Assembly: GCA_017541265.1 (NCBI GenBank)
Contig: JAFXZK010000075.1
Location: forward strand, 1 to 33,978
Length of the DNA stretch: 33,978 nt
Direction of reading: 5' to 3'
Source: Bacteroidaceae bacterium
Lineage (GTDB): Bacteria; Bacteroidota; Bacteroidia; Bacteroidales; Bacteroidaceae
This document shows positions 7,884 to 15,337 of this stretch, piece after piece. Numbering within the stretch: position 1 is the stretch's first letter; the number at the start of each line of letters is the position of its first letter. The notes beneath the pieces are model-generated. The model had not been told where the DNA came from and ran no database searches. It saw only the letters and a list, made by a program, of their open reading frames with translations. The position numbers and the translations under genes were made by a program.

Positions 7884-8663
7884 TTATATTTTGATTCTTT
7901 TTTGCAAAAAGGCTAAAAGGAAGGATGGCATCAAGGGACAGAGCATGATAACAAGGCGGTCGGAAAAGCAGGGGATAAGAGTTGCCTTACGCTTGAACAT
8001 GGCTTTCAGGGCAAGTCGTGTTGCCTTCTCTGGCGATATCATAAAGCCCAGACGCATGAGGAGCTTTCGCCAGCGCATAAAAGGCAGATTGCTTAAAAGG
8101 GGCGTATCGACAGCTCCGAAGATGGCGGTAGTGACGCTGACAGGCGTTCCCTTGCATTCTATGCGCAACGCCCGGGAATAGCCTTTCACGAACCGTTTGG
8201 TACATCCGTACATGCCTATGACGGGCCAATCCATCCAAGCTGTAATAGAGGAAATGTTGAGGATGTAGCCTTTGCCTTGTTCTTTCATGAGCGGAATAAA
8301 ATGTCGGCAAAGCAGCAGGGGGGTGGTCTGGTGCAGGGCTATGATGCGCTGAAGCTTGTCGGGTTCTGTTTCTTCAATTGGTGTGGTGATGAGCATTCCT
8401 GCATTATTGATAAGAATCTCCACTTGCCAGTTGTTCTCCTTGCACTGGCTCACAATCTGTTCTGCCGCATGAGGCTGTGTGAGGTCCATGCACAGAACGG
8501 GAGCAGGCACATCATACCGGTTTGTAAGCATGAGAGAGAGTTCCTGTGCTGCATCGCCGTTGATGTCCACCAACAGGACACCGTATCCCATCTCTGCCAA
8601 CTGAATGGCATAGCATCTGCCCATTCCCGAGGCAGCTCCTGTCACGATAGCATAGGTCTTCAC
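7884..8663 (-). CDS. Short-chain dehydrogenase/reductase (SDR)
   Basis: Classical SDR of 259 residues: cofactor motif TGAASGMG (8-15), Asp33 at the end of beta-2 (suggesting NAD preference), NNAG (86-89) and catalytic Ser138/139, Tyr152 and Lys156 (YGCTK). The C-terminus is strongly hydrophobic (CFSDRLVIMLCPLMPSFLLA), suggesting membrane association, as in some acyl- or sterol-type SDRs. The start is GTG 8661-8663, overlapping the stop of the GH76 gene by 4 bp (GTGA), a sign of translational coupling. It has no signal peptide, so a cytoplasmic enzyme lies between two exported hydrolases. The substrate is unknown. Confidence 0.88.
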   Translation of the reverse strand: MKTYAIVTGAASGMGRCYAIQLAEMGYGVLLVDINGDAAQELSLMLTNRYDVPAPVLCMDLTQPHAAEQIVSQCKENNWQVEILINNAGMLITTPIEETEPDKLQRIIALHQTTPLLLCRHFIPLMKEQGKGYILNISSITAWMDWPVIGMYGCTKRFVKGYSRALRIECKGTPVSVTTAIFGAVDTPLLSNLPFMRWRKLLMRLGFMISPEKATRLALKAMFKRKATLIPCFSDRLVIMLCPLMPSFLLAFLQKRIKI

Positions 8664-11600
8664 TTTACCAAAATCTTTTTTCCATCAATAATGTAGATGC
8701 CCTTTTGAACCTTGTTCAAGCGCTGACCGGCAAGATTATAGACGGCGTATTTATTATGATTTGTGAACTGTTGGTCATGGATTTCACTTATTCCTGTCGG
8801 ATCAATCTTTTCCAGAGAAAGCAGTTGCAGTTCGCCTATCTGTATCTGATTGGCTCCGCCTGTTGCGGTGACGGTGAGCCGGAAGGTGGTGAAGGCTTCT
8901 GCTGTCTCTGCTGTGTAGAACTGTGTGGCATAGCGTTGGGAGAAAGACTCTCCGGAGCGTGTGTCAAGCACCGTCCATGTGTTGCCGTCGTTGCTGCCTT
9001 CGAGCGTCCAGTCGGCTGGGTCGCGTGTCGGCTCGTTCTTGCTGGCAGTAATGCTATATGCATCAATGCGGACTGTATCAGCATAATTATAGGTGATAGT
9101 GACAGGCTCGGTGAAGTCTGCGCGGTAGCAGGTTGTACGGCTGCCGTCGTAGATGCGGCCAATAAGTTCTGTGTTGGAGAGTCCGGGGGCAGAAGCATCA
9201 ACGTAAGTCGGAACGAGTAAGCCCGAATAGTCTGTCTCTGCAATGGCTGTGCCGTAGAGTTCAAAGTCAGCGAGGCGCACGCTCGTTGTGGCAGCTTCCG
9301 AGGCAAGAAGGCGGAAGTGCTTGAAGAGCTTGGTCGTGGAAGTGGTGTATGTCAGGCGCGAACCGCGTGCGGGGAAACTCACGGCTTTGTTCGAGAGTTG
9401 GGCCTGTGTGCCGTCGTCGTCATAACCATAGAGTATAATGTTCTGTGGGTCGAGCGTGGCATCATCGGCATTGAGAAGCGAGAAGCCGAGCACCCTGACT
9501 GGTATGGGCGTGTAGATGTCCCAATAGAGGTTGCTACCGCTAACAGTGGCGTACGTCGTGCCGTCGTTGTCAATGAGCGGAGTGGCATCGCTGCCATCGG
9601 CAGACAGGATGGTGGCTATGCTTGTGACATCAGCATAGAATGTGCCGTAGTCGGGCTTGCCGAAGAGCTGCCACTGGGTGAGTAGAGCCTCCTCGTCATT
9701 GACTGTCAGACGATAATAGAGGTAGGAAGTGCCGGGATTGACGCGGCAGACGTATGTATAGTTGTCGTAGGGGAAAACAGCTTCTGTCTGTTGGTCGATG
9801 AGTTTCCAGCTGGTGCTGCCGTTGGCCGAGCCTTCGAGCTTCCACGAGGTTGGCGCTTTTGCGGATGCTTCGGCAGTGATGCTGTAGGCGGTCAGTGTGT
9901 AGTTGCCGTTTGGACGATAGATGGCAGCGACAGGCGCAGGCATGAGTGTTGTGCCAATGTGGTCAATGAGTGCTTCGTGTCCTTCGGAAATTGTTCCACC
10001 GTCGGCTGTCAGGTCATAGTCATCAATGCAACGCCCAAGCAGCTGCCATTCGGAAAGGGAAAGCTTGGCCTGCGTTTCGTCCAAATCGAAGAGCAGGCGA
10101 TAATGCATATATGCTTTTGTGGTTTGGACTTCGGCTGCGTAACGCTCTCCGCGGACACTGAAGGTCGTGTCGGGTTCTGTATGAAGCGTTTCCCAGTTAC
10201 GTCCGTCGTCGGAGGCTTGGAGAGACCATCCCTTGGGGTCGCCTGCGCTGTCGGTTCCCGAGAAGATCTGATAGCCGTATAAGAGCATTGGTGACAGGCT
10301 TGTGTATTGTACCCATGTTGGCGTGCCTTCCTCTATGGGAGCAGTGCAGGCTGTTGTGATGTCGCCGTCGATAAGAGCGTCGGGATTGATGGCAGCAAAG
10401 GATGTTGTGAGCGTGCCTTGACCGTTTGTGAGGTCGGCATAAACAGGATTGAGGCTTTGGAACTGCCACCAGTTGACATTGGTCTGCCCTGTGCCTGTAG
10501 AGACAAAGTAGATGTCATGAGTGCCTGTGACGGGCTGGTTTATAATCTTGCGGATGGTGTCCCAAGTCTTGAGGGCAGATAGTTCGTTGCCCTTGACGGT
10601 GCAAAGCAGTATGCCGCCTTTCGTTGCATTGGGTTGGTCGAGGAACACATTGACGCCCGTCGAGCCAAGCGTAATGTTGAGGCGCAGGTCAATGTGAGAG
10701 GCCGGTTTGTCGCCAAAGTTGACACGACGGTAGCCGATATAGTGGTTGCTTTTCATAGGGCCAACCTTTCCGCCGTTATCTTCGTCGCCGTTGCCTTCGT
10801 AAGAAACCTGTGCATTGCGAACGAAATTAAAGTCCTCTGCCTCGTTCATGGCGTAGGCATCGTGGCTGTCAACAGCACCGAGGTGGCAGTTGAAGGCCGC
10901 CGAGACGCAAGTCATGTTGCCGTCGTGACCGAAGTCCTTGAGTTCATCGCCCTCTTGGTGCTTGAAGTTCTCTTCGGCTTTGGTCAGCCAAGCCGAAGAG
11001 GTGATGCCAGCGGAGTTGCGGTTGTTCCAGGCATGATAGGCGTTCTTGGCAATCCAGGCATAATGTGACGGAGCATTAAAGCTCTCTGCATACATTCGGA
11101 GATACCGTAGCATAATGCCCTTAAAGCCGCAGAGGTCGCCCCGAACTGTCTGGCAAACATGTATGATGCCCTTCGAGTTGGCCATGTTTGCTTCCGACCA
11201 TTTGATGATGGCATCGGCATCGTCCTTGAACATCTGTTCGCCATAATGATTGTAAAGCATGATGGCAGCGCCGAGATTGGTGCCTTGGTTGTAGGTGGAG
11301 GCCCAGTAGTTGTAATTGCCCGTGCCTTGGTCGTAGCTGTCCCAAATCTTGCCTGTAGGTTTGCCGTTCGACATTTCGAAGAGCTTGCCGCGCTCGGCCA
11401 TATAGGTCTTGCGGGCTTTCTGGTAGTAACTGGTATCTGCCTGTGCAATGGCAAGATAGCAGGCACAGACAGCAGCTGGGCCATTGATGCAGGAGTTGGT
11501 GCCTTTACTCTCGCTGCTGTGCTTCCATTGCAGGAGGTCATTCCCATAGCAGTCGGCTCGCGCAAACATGCCGTCGAAGTTCTTCTTGGCTGTCGTGCGG

Positions 11601-12448
11601 TACTTGGTGGTTCCTGTAAGCAAATATGCGCGGACACAGGCAATGCACATCCAGGCTATGTCGTCGTTGTATTCGTTATAGCCGCTGACTCCCTTCTGAT
11701 ACCAAGTGTCCTTATTACGGGCAATGAAGTTGGTGTAGAGGTTTTCGAACATTGTGGCGTACTGCTGGTCGCCTGTCGTCTCGAGGGCATCGAGCACTAT
11801 CTCGAACATCTCGGCGTCGCCCCACCAGCCGCCGCCTCCGATGACGTAGCCCGTGCTTGCTTTTTTGTAGGCGCGCGCTTTCCATTTGTTCATCATGTCG
11901 TCGCGCTTGTCCTTGGTGAACGCCTGTTCCATAGGCTCTACGACTTCGACAGTCCATGTGATGCGGGCAGGGTCTGGAGGTGTCGTGGCCAACGTGTTCA
12001 CAAGGGTCAGCTTGCTCCCTTCCGAAGGGTCTTCTGCTGCGGCAAGGGCAAATTTGCGTGTCGTGCCTTGATAAATAATGTATTGGTTGGGGATGCCTTC
12101 TTCCACGGGAACAAACTCCCAGGAGCCTTTGCTGTTGGCTCCCGTCTTGTTCGTTTGGCCGACGTTGCCCGAAGAACCCGATGTGAGTCCTGCGAGGTAG
12201 AAGCCGGTATAGTCGTTGGAGAGGAGAAATGTGCCGTTGGTCTTGGCTGTAAGTGTCCAGCGCTGTGCATTGACGTTTGTCTCTGTCCAAAGGACCGCGT
12301 TCTTGTTCTCGTCGAGCGAGGAGTTTTCCACAAAGACAGACTTTCCGCTGTTGACGAGGCGGACGGTTTGCCCTGTCTCAAAGGCTTGGACAAGGGGAGA
12401 GACAGAAAGCAAAACAAAAGTGAATAGAAGTCGAGTCAGCTTTTTCAT
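8660..12448 (-). CDS. Secreted GH76 (alpha-1,6-mannanase family) multidomain protein with T9SS signal
   Basis: GH76 enzymes cut alpha-1,6-mannan backbones such as those of yeast mannan. The 1262-residue protein has a signal peptide (1-22), a ricin-type beta-trefoil domain (about 23-165) and the GH76 (alpha/alpha) barrel (about 175-515) with GGGGWWGDAEM and the catalytic-type Asp pair D262-D263 in YNDDIAWM. A CBM6-like module starting EAEDFNFV (about 530-660) follows, then about four discoidin-like (F5/8 type C) repeats up to about 1190, each with a SxxSWxLEGSxDGxxW-like core. It ends in a T9SS-type signal (YNLAGQRL...KGIYI). It is first in a run with the SDR and GH97 genes and has its own promoter. 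The binding modules suggest action on an insoluble or cell-wall polysaccharide; the mannan substrate is inferred from the family. Confidence 0.9.
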   Translation of the reverse strand: MKKLTRLLFTFVLLSVSPLVQAFETGQTVRLVNSGKSVFVENSSLDENKNAVLWTETNVNAQRWTLTAKTNGTFLLSNDYTGFYLAGLTSGSSGNVGQTNKTGANSKGSWEFVPVEEGIPNQYIIYQGTTRKFALAAAEDPSEGSKLTLVNTLATTPPDPARITWTVEVVEPMEQAFTKDKRDDMMNKWKARAYKKASTGYVIGGGGWWGDAEMFEIVLDALETTGDQQYATMFENLYTNFIARNKDTWYQKGVSGYNEYNDDIAWMCIACVRAYLLTGTTKYRTTAKKNFDGMFARADCYGNDLLQWKHSSESKGTNSCINGPAAVCACYLAIAQADTSYYQKARKTYMAERGKLFEMSNGKPTGKIWDSYDQGTGNYNYWASTYNQGTNLGAAIMLYNHYGEQMFKDDADAIIKWSEANMANSKGIIHVCQTVRGDLCGFKGIMLRYLRMYAESFNAPSHYAWIAKNAYHAWNNRNSAGITSSAWLTKAEENFKHQEGDELKDFGHDGNMTCVSAAFNCHLGAVDSHDAYAMNEAEDFNFVRNAQVSYEGNGDEDNGGKVGPMKSNHYIGYRRVNFGDKPASHIDLRLNITLGSTGVNVFLDQPNATKGGILLCTVKGNELSALKTWDTIRKIINQPVTGTHDIYFVSTGTGQTNVNWWQFQSLNPVYADLTNGQGTLTTSFAAINPDALIDGDITTACTAPIEEGTPTWVQYTSLSPMLLYGYQIFSGTDSAGDPKGWSLQASDDGRNWETLHTEPDTTFSVRGERYAAEVQTTKAYMHYRLLFDLDETQAKLSLSEWQLLGRCIDDYDLTADGGTISEGHEALIDHIGTTLMPAPVAAIYRPNGNYTLTAYSITAEASAKAPTSWKLEGSANGSTSWKLIDQQTEAVFPYDNYTYVCRVNPGTSYLYYRLTVNDEEALLTQWQLFGKPDYGTFYADVTSIATILSADGSDATPLIDNDGTTYATVSGSNLYWDIYTPIPVRVLGFSLLNADDATLDPQNIILYGYDDDGTQAQLSNKAVSFPARGSRLTYTTSTTKLFKHFRLLASEAATTSVRLADFELYGTAIAETDYSGLLVPTYVDASAPGLSNTELIGRIYDGSRTTCYRADFTEPVTITYNYADTVRIDAYSITASKNEPTRDPADWTLEGSNDGNTWTVLDTRSGESFSQRYATQFYTAETAEAFTTFRLTVTATGGANQIQIGELQLLSLEKIDPTGISEIHDQQFTNHNKYAVYNLAGQRLNKVQKGIYIIDGKKILVK

Positions 12449-12483
12449 GTTTTTCTTTTTACTTTGTATATATAATGTGCTGG

Positions 12484-12513
12484 CAAAGTTATAATTTTTT
12501 ATCGTAATTCAAA
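12484..12513 (-). promoter_or_regulatory. Promoter of the GH76-SDR-GH97 gene group
   Basis: On the minus strand TAACTTTG (12484-12491) lies 18 bp after TTTG (12510-12513), near the Bacteroidetes consensus. It lies 36 bp before the GH76 start codon. Confidence 0.55.
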
Positions 12514-12567
12514 AGGAAAAGGCATGAAAATAAATGATTATCCGCTATTGTAACGCTCAGTCTCCGT

Positions 12568-12693
12568 CATAAGTCCCTGTTCTTGTCGTCATAAGTACAC
12601 GTTCTTATTGCCATAAGTCCCTGTACTTATCGCCATAAGTACAGGGACTTTTGTGCCATCTGTCAGACATCTGGGAATCAGACACTTTCTCCC
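12568..12693 (-). repeat. Intergenic array of four 22-bp palindromic units plus conserved flank (copy A)
   Basis: Four units begin at 12568, 12590, 12612 and 12634, each exactly 22 bp and starting CATAAGT. Units 3 and 4 form a perfect 16-bp-stem hairpin, AAGTCCCTGTACTTAT at 12615-12630 and its complement at 12635-12650, with a CGCC loop. A 38-bp flank (12656-12693) also recurs in copy B at 23830-23954. The array starts 6 bp after the U32 stop and, read on that gene's strand, has the flank first and the hairpin next. It fills most of the 250-bp gap between the U32 and GH76 genes. Confidence 0.9.
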
Positions 12694-12698
12694 GATCG

Positions 12699-14498
12699 TT
12701 ATTTCAATACATTCATTTCGCACTTCTTGCAATCAAATTCAAGGCGGAAGCGCCGACCGTCGCCCAGAACAAGATAGAGAGGTTCCCTCCATTTACCATT
12801 TGACGATTGAAAGTTTTTGGGGCATTGCCCCCAAGCGTGACGAATGCAGAAGCGGCAGGTCATAAGCCTACCTTCATGTTCGGACGGATTTGCAATCCGT
12901 CCGTTTAGAATATAGGGATTTGCAATCCCGCAATCCCCTTTATCGCATTTCAAATGCTTATATTCATTCCTGGCGGATTGCAAATCCGCCAGAACAACAG
13001 GTGAATGTTCAATGACTCTTCTCCTCCATTCTGCCAGCGTGCTTCGGGGAATGAACCAAGGTTGGGAGAAGCGCACTTCAACCTCCTTGCAGAGATAAGG
13101 TGTGTTGCCAAGTTTGCCGAGCACTTCCTTTACGGAAGTAGTCTGGTCGGTTTTGGCTTCTTGGTGTTCTGCAAGGAACTCTTCACTTCTCTCTGTGCCG
13201 TCTTCCGCCGTGAATGTCAGTCGGAAACCTTGTTCAGTCTCTTCGAGCAGGATGTTGGCTGCGATGCGTCGCTCTGCCGTTTGCCCGCTCATGAGGCGTT
13301 CCCATTGCTGGTCGAAGCTTCGCCAAAGGCGGTCGCCCTTCCTGATTTTGAATTTTGAATTTATAAAATTTGAATTTATGTAGAGGTGATTCCCCTCTGC
13401 CCTGTTCACACGGAAACCTTGTAGCTTGCCTGCCTCATCGAAGAAGCAGAGTCCGTCGCCATTGCTGAAAGATTCTGTTGAGGATACGACGATGCAATCA
13501 CGGCGCACTTCCTTCACTCGTCCCACCTCGCGGCCCCTGCTCTTTGGCGTGTCGGGCGATGCGAGGTCATTTGTTCTGCCGTCAAGGAAGTATTCTGTGT
13601 TGCCACGGGAGAAGCTGCGCGAAAGGTCTGGTTGGAAGGTGTAGGTGGATGTGCCGAAGGACGAGCGGACAAACTCTGGCCGACGTTCCAGAATGGCATC
13701 AATGGCCTGCCGGTAAGCGGCGGTCACGTTCTTGACGTACTCCACATCCTTCAGCCTGCCCTCTATCTTGAAGCTACGCACTCCTGCATCCAGCATCTCT
13801 TCGAGCCGTCCAATGCGGTTCATGTCCCGGAGCGAGAGCAGATACTTGTCCTTGATGAGCGTGTGCCCCTCGGCATCCTGGAGCGAAAAGGGCAGGCGGC
13901 AGAACTGCGCACACTCGCCGCGGTTGGCAGAACGTCCGAAACAGTACTCCGAAGCGTAGCATTTTCCGCTGTACGAGACGCAAAGTGCACCATGTACGAA
14001 GGCTTCAAGAGGCACATCGGGCACAGCCTCATGGATACTCCGTATCTGTTCGAGCGATAGTTCACGAGCCAAGACTATTTGCTTGAAGCCCAATTCTTTC
14101 AACTGCACAGCCCATTCGGCCGTTCGGTTGTCCATCTGTGTGCTTGCATGAAGGGGAATGGGTGGAAGCCCCCCTTCTTCTCCCCTGAGGGGGAGTGAAC
14201 AGAAGAACATGTCTTGGACGATGAGCGCGTCTGCTCCGGCACGATAAACATCCCAGGCCAAGCGGCGTGCTTCTTCCTTCTCCTCTTCGTGAAGAAGCGT
14301 GTTGATAGCCACATAGACCTTTGCTCCGAATCGGTGCGCATAATCACAGAGCTTCTGGATGTCTTCCGTAGGATTGCCAGCCGCGGCTCTTGCACCGAAG
14401 CGTGCAGCACCGATATAGACGGCGTCCGCTCCGTGGTCGATTGCGGCAATGCCGCACGTCAAGTCCCTTGCCGGCGAAAGAAGTTCAACAGGACACAT
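12699..14498 (-). CDS. Peptidase U32 family protein (collagenase-like, probable tRNA/rRNA hydroxylation factor)
   Basis: Although annotated as peptidases, characterised U32 relatives (RlhA, TrhP) are Fe-S proteins needed for RNA hydroxylation. The signature EAFVHGALCVSYSGKC (165-180) is present, with C173, C180, C196 and C200 placed as cluster ligands. Other family features are LLSPARD at the start, DAVYIG, and a C-terminal CRFCIR/CPKNF/CKKC region. The start ATG 14498 lies inside metA, a 14-bp overlap. At 599 residues it carries several probable in-frame repeat insertions: a GC palindrome (residues about 101-113), an AT-rich tract (373-385, NSNFINSKFKI), a block of four GGATT-type palindromes (503-540) and perhaps NFQSSNGKWREP. 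All keep the frame open, so the protein is probably made with these loops. Confidence 0.88.
   Translation of the reverse strand: MCPVELLSPARDLTCGIAAIDHGADAVYIGAARFGARAAAGNPTEDIQKLCDYAHRFGAKVYVAINTLLHEEEKEEARRLAWDVYRAGADALIVQDMFFCSLPLRGEEGGLPPIPLHASTQMDNRTAEWAVQLKELGFKQIVLARELSLEQIRSIHEAVPDVPLEAFVHGALCVSYSGKCYASEYCFGRSANRGECAQFCRLPFSLQDAEGHTLIKDKYLLSLRDMNRIGRLEEMLDAGVRSFKIEGRLKDVEYVKNVTAAYRQAIDAILERRPEFVRSSFGTSTYTFQPDLSRSFSRGNTEYFLDGRTNDLASPDTPKSRGREVGRVKEVRRDCIVVSSTESFSNGDGLCFFDEAGKLQGFRVNRAEGNHLYINSNFINSKFKIRKGDRLWRSFDQQWERLMSGQTAERRIAANILLEETEQGFRLTFTAEDGTERSEEFLAEHQEAKTDQTTSVKEVLGKLGNTPYLCKEVEVRFSQPWFIPRSTLAEWRRRVIEHSPVVLADLQSARNEYKHLKCDKGDCGIANPYILNGRIANPSEHEGRLMTCRFCIRHAWGQCPKNFQSSNGKWREPLYLVLGDGRRFRLEFDCKKCEMNVLK
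12881..12991 (-). repeat. Cluster of GGATT-TGC-AATCC palindromes inserted in the U32 gene
   Basis: Palindromes occur at 12881-12903 (CGGACGGATT, TGC, complement), 12915-12929 (GGGATT, TGC, AATCCC), 12945-12957 (GCATTT C AAATGC) and 12971-12991 (TGGCGGATT, GCA, complement). They encode residues about 503-540, including CDKGDCGIANPYILNGRIAN, between the HSPVV and RLMTCRFCIR segments. The first and last have perfect stems of 10 and 9 bp. The block adds two cysteines near the conserved Cys region. In-frame insertion is inferred from the family as remembered. Confidence 0.75.
13344..13382 (-). repeat. In-frame AT-rich tract in the U32 gene
   Basis: The plus strand has GATTTTGAATTTTGAATTT followed by ATAAAATTTGAATTTATG. 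On the coding strand it gives NSNFINSKFKI. It matches the tract that splits dxs (1264-1293) in composition and reading phase, indicating one mobile or expanding repeat family. Confidence 0.7.
14160..14197 (-). repeat. In-frame GC-rich palindrome in the U32 gene
   Basis: The plus strand contains CTTCTCCCCTGAGGGGGAG. The coding strand gives CSLPLRGEEGGLPP at residues about 100-113, between the conserved VQDMFF and LHASTQM segments where family members normally have no loop. It belongs to the CTCCCCC/GGGGGAG family. Confidence 0.7.
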
Positions 14499-15300
14499 AG
14501 TAGTTCAGCCAGTTCTGGAAGAGCAGGTTTGCGTGCCCGCGCCAAGTGACGAGCGGTCCCTTGTTTGGGTCGTCATCGCGATAGTAATTGTAGGGCTTCT
14601 TGATGGGTAAGCCTTTGGCAAGGTCGCGCTTGTACTCCGCATCGAGCGTTAGGGGAGCATATTCCGAGTGTCCTGTGATAAAGATGTCGCGCCCGTCGCG
14701 TGCCATCACCATCGACACGCCGCTCATCGGGCTTTCCGTGATGACTCTTAGTCCTTCACTTTTAATTCTTAATTCTTCATTTGCTTTAACGACGTCCTCT
14801 TTGCGTATCTCCGTGTGTCGGCTGTGGGGCATGTTGAAGACATCGTCAAATCCTCGGAAGATGGGCAGTTCGGGCAGGAGCGGCATTTGCGGGAAGATGC
14901 CGAACATCTTTTCCGGCAAGGGGTACTTCCTTATGCCATAATAGTGGTAGAGGGCGGCCTGGGCAGCCCAACATATATATAATGTATAGGGAACGTGCTC
15001 GCGTGCCCAGGCGAAGATGTCGCAAAGCTCGTCCCAATAATCCACCTCCTCGAAATCGAGATGTTCCACGGGCGCACCCGTGACGATGAAGCCGTCGAAT
15101 GACTCCTCCCGCATCTCGTCGAAGAAGCGGTAGAAGGCGTTCATGTGTTCCGCTGGTGTCGTCTTGCAGATATGCGAGCGCACTTTCATCAGCTGCACTT
15201 CGATGGGGAGTGGGGAGTTCGACAGGAGGCGATTGAAGTCTGCCTCCGTCTCAATCTTCTTTGGCATCAGGTTGAGGATGGCGATGCGAAGTTTGTTCAT
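14485..15300 (-). CDS. metA: Homoserine O-acyltransferase MetA (short at both ends)
   Basis: MetA acylates homoserine (succinyl- or acetyl-CoA donor) at the entry to methionine synthesis in the cytoplasm. Catalytic residues are present: Cys110 in YICWAAQAAL, His211 and Glu213 in TGHSEY. LNLMPKKIETE and NWLNYYV are also conserved. The protein has 271 residues against about 300 normally. It begins at the strand before LNLMP, lacking the usual 30-odd N-terminal residues, and ends NYYVSC without the normal YQxTPYD tail. Residues about 173-186 (ANEELRIKSEGLRV) come from an in-frame AT-rich tract. It starts 37 bp after the 5'-nucleotidase stop and overlaps the U32 gene by 14 bp. Activity is uncertain given the trimmed ends. 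Confidence 0.87.
   Translation of the reverse strand: MNKLRIAILNLMPKKIETEADFNRLLSNSPLPIEVQLMKVRSHICKTTPAEHMNAFYRFFDEMREESFDGFIVTGAPVEHLDFEEVDYWDELCDIFAWAREHVPYTLYICWAAQAALYHYYGIRKYPLPEKMFGIFPQMPLLPELPIFRGFDDVFNMPHSRHTEIRKEDVVKANEELRIKSEGLRVITESPMSGVSMVMARDGRDIFITGHSEYAPLTLDAEYKRDLAKGLPIKKPYNYYRDDDPNKGPLVTWRGHANLLFQNWLNYYVSC
14749..14790 (-). repeat. In-frame AT-rich tract in metA
   Basis: The coding strand reads GAAGAATTAAGAATTAAAAG then TGAAGGACTAAGAG, giving EELRIKSEGLRV at residues about 175-186. Other MetA proteins have a short 'PELTLL'-like segment here. The GAATTAAGAATTAAAAGT motif is of the kind seen in non-coding AT-rich repeats of this window. Confidence 0.6.
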
Positions 15301-15337
15301 CGGAATAGTTTACGGTTAAATGTCAAGTCCATGCTTA

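Noticed and set aside
11159-12427. 422-codon plus-strand ORF
   Set aside because: It is antisense to the GH76 gene, whose domains are clear; codon bias of the real gene keeps the opposite strand open.
12615-12650. Classical intrinsic terminator at the copy A hairpin
   Set aside because: The stem is strong but no U-tract follows on the strand of the upstream gene; kept as a repeat of unknown role.
12568-12655. CRISPR array
   Set aside because: The 22-bp units are adjacent without unique spacers and are palindromic; no cas genes are present.
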